Shown here: positions 62,877 through 64,000 of the stretch, one piece after another
How positions within the stretch are numbered: the first letter of the stretch is position 1
How the letters are laid out: each line of letters begins with the position of its first letter
Notes under the pieces: generated by a model
Told to the model about the DNA's origin: nothing
The model's database searches: none
What the model saw: only the letters and a program-made list of their open reading frames with translations
Source of the DNA: Gaiellasilicea sp963731615
Lineage (GTDB): Bacteria; Actinomycetota; Thermoleophilia; Gaiellales; Gaiellaceae
DNA length: 64,000 bases
Direction: 5' to 3'
NCBI GenBank assembly: GCA_963731615.1
Contig: CAVSWD010000008.1
Coordinates: forward strand, 62,001-126,000
Translations under genes and position numbers: made by a program

Positions 62877-64000
62877 ATGACCCGCCGCGGCGCGCTGACG
62901 CTGCTGCTCGGGTTGGCGACGTATGGGATCGCCTGGCTCTTCGGCGCGAAGGCGCTCTACCCGGCCGCGACCGGGCTCGTGCTGGCGCCGCTGCTGGCGC
63001 GGACATGGGTGCGGGCCGCCGCGGCACCGATCGAGCTCCGCCGGCGAGCCGGGAAGGGCACGCTCCTCGAAGGGGAAGACGTCTGGGTGACGCTGGAAGC
63101 GCGCTCGCAGGCGCGGGTGCCGGCGCCTTCGCTGACCGTGACCGAGCAGATTGCTCGGATCGGCGTGCGGGAGACGCCGCTCCAGCCCGCAGGCGTCGCC
63201 TACCGAGGGACCTACGTGCTCGAGCGGGTCCCGCGCGGGCGCTACGTCGTCGAGTCGGCTCGCGCGGCCATCGACGACCCCTTCGGGCTCGCATGCGCGG
63301 ACGTCGAGCTCGCTGCCGGGGGATCGCTCCTCGTCTATCCTCGCCTCGTCCTGCTCGACCGGCTCTTCTCCGAGAGCGGCGTCAGCGCGCAGGACGGCCG
63401 CCGGCTGTTGCTGCGCCGGCCGACGGGCTTCGACCTCCACTCGGTGCGCGAGTACGAGGAGGGCGAGTCGCTCCGCAAGGTGCACTGGCCGACGACGGCG
63501 CGGCGTGGCCAGCTGATGGTGAAGGAGCTGGAGGATGCGCCGCGCGATGAGATCGCCGTGCTGCTCGACGCCGACGAGGGCGCCGCGGCGGGGGACAGCT
63601 TCGACGTGCAGGTTCGGGCGGCGGGCTCGATCCTGCGCGTGCATGCGAGCCATGGGCGACGAGCCGTGCTGGCGATCAACTCCGCGGCGCGCCCGACTGC
63701 GCGCGTGAGCTCGCTCGACGGTGACTGGCTGGCGGCGTTGGCGCTCCTGGCCGAGGCGCAGCCGGACGGCTCGCGCTCGCTCGTCGAGTTGCTCGCGCGC
63801 GAGAGCGGCCCGGCCTCGCGGGCGCTCGAGACGGTTGTCGTCACCGCCCAGGTCTCCGGGACGTTGGCCACGAAGCTGATCCAGCGCTCGCTCACCGGGC
63901 ACGGCGTCAGCGTCGTCTGGATCGACGCGCCGAGCTTCGTCGGACGCCCGACGAAGGTCGAGCCCGAACTCCTGCGCTTGCAGGCGGCGGGAGTCGCGGT
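62877..64000 (+). CDS. DUF58 protein (3' end outside window)
   Basis: At least 374 residues. Two N-terminal membrane segments (about 6-22 and 25-41), a beta-rich region (VWVTLEARSQARVPAPSLTV... RYVVESARAAIDDPFGL) and the DUF58 core VREYEEGESLRKVHWPTTARRGQLMVKELEDAPRDEIAVLLD, which resembles a degenerate VWA domain. Follows MoxR directly. Genes for transglutaminase-like proteins often come next but lie outside. Confidence 0.93.
   Translation, partial: MTRRGALTLLLGLATYGIAWLFGAKALYPAATGLVLAPLLARTWVRAAAAPIELRRRAGKGTLLEGEDVWVTLEARSQARVPAPSLTVTEQIARIGVRETPLQPAGVAYRGTYVLERVPRGRYVVESARAAIDDPFGLACADVELAAGGSLLVYPRLVLLDRLFSESGVSAQDGRRLLLRRPTGFDLHSVREYEEGESLRKVHWPTTARRGQLMVKELEDAPRDEIAVLLDADEGAAAGDSFDVQVRAAGSILRVHASHGRRAVLAINSAARPTARVSSLDGDWLAALALLAEAQPDGSRSLVELLARESGPASRALETVVVTAQVSGTLATKLIQRSLTGHGVSVVWIDAPSFVGRPTKVEPELLRLQAAGVA

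Overview
The window is a gene-dense, very GC-rich stretch of an actinobacterial chromosome. WhiA, an mIHF-type nucleoid protein, HemQ, and the order pyr operon, mihF, gmk, rpoZ, coaBC are actinobacterial hallmarks. Many genes start a few bases after a TANNNT box and have no leader. Together with the membrane and lipoprotein families present, this suggests Thermoleophilia (Gaiellales or Solirubrobacterales-like), but no rRNA is present to prove it. There is no prophage, insertion sequence or CRISPR array. Two tRNA genes are present, tRNA-Gly(CCC) and tRNA-Arg(CCG).

Layout. 1-5 kb: envelope glycan or lipid genes (GT39, GT4, methyltransferase, UPF0104). 5-7.4 kb: small membrane proteins, then hemQ with a thioredoxin-like lipoprotein whose active site is U/TGA-x-x-C, a candidate selenoprotein. 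7.4-10 kb: two tandem clan GH-A-like glycosidase genes, one degenerate. 9.9-16 kb: uvrC, a second UPF0104 gene, delta-1-pyrroline-5-carboxylate dehydrogenase with an upstream 51-residue leader ORF, ogt, whiA. 16-22.8 kb: M32 carboxypeptidase, the glycolytic run gap-pgk-tpiA-gpmI, and an ECF sigma factor. 22.8-31.3 kb: lipoprotein, helical protein, phosphoesterase, DUF3467, argS, GFA protein, prohibitin-like protein, glpX-fba, aminotransferase with two tiny downstream genes. 31.3-41.3 kb: signalling (a large hybrid histidine kinase, a LuxR-type regulator, a GGDEF protein), an amidase, a nuclease lipoprotein and a HerA-like ATPase. 41.3-49 kb: CorA, MFS transporter, class V aminotransferase, paired membrane proteins, a dipeptide-epimerase/DUF1611 pair, an SOS-box-controlled LysM protein, rnz. 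49-60.7 kb: a GT39-like protein, the pyrR-pyrB-pyrC-carA-carB-pyrK-pyrD operon under a PyrR-binding hairpin, then mihF-gmk-rpoZ. 60.7-64 kb: coaBC, MoxR ATPase and the start of a DUF58 gene.

Three themes matter for anyone using this annotation. First, twelve reading-frame breaks occur in otherwise conserved genes, and all twelve are explained by one extra base; because pgk and fba are among them, these are most likely sequence errors, not pseudogenes. Second, divergent genes often start only 17-21 bp apart around one shared heptamer TANNNTA that can act as the -10 box on both strands. Third, several genes seem to start at CTG, including two lipoproteins with no other usable start.

The strongest candidates for new biology are the TGA-containing thioredoxin-like lipoprotein next to hemQ (5699-6262), the LexA-type operator in front of the small LysM protein (47647-47921), and the shared bidirectional -10 heptamers.
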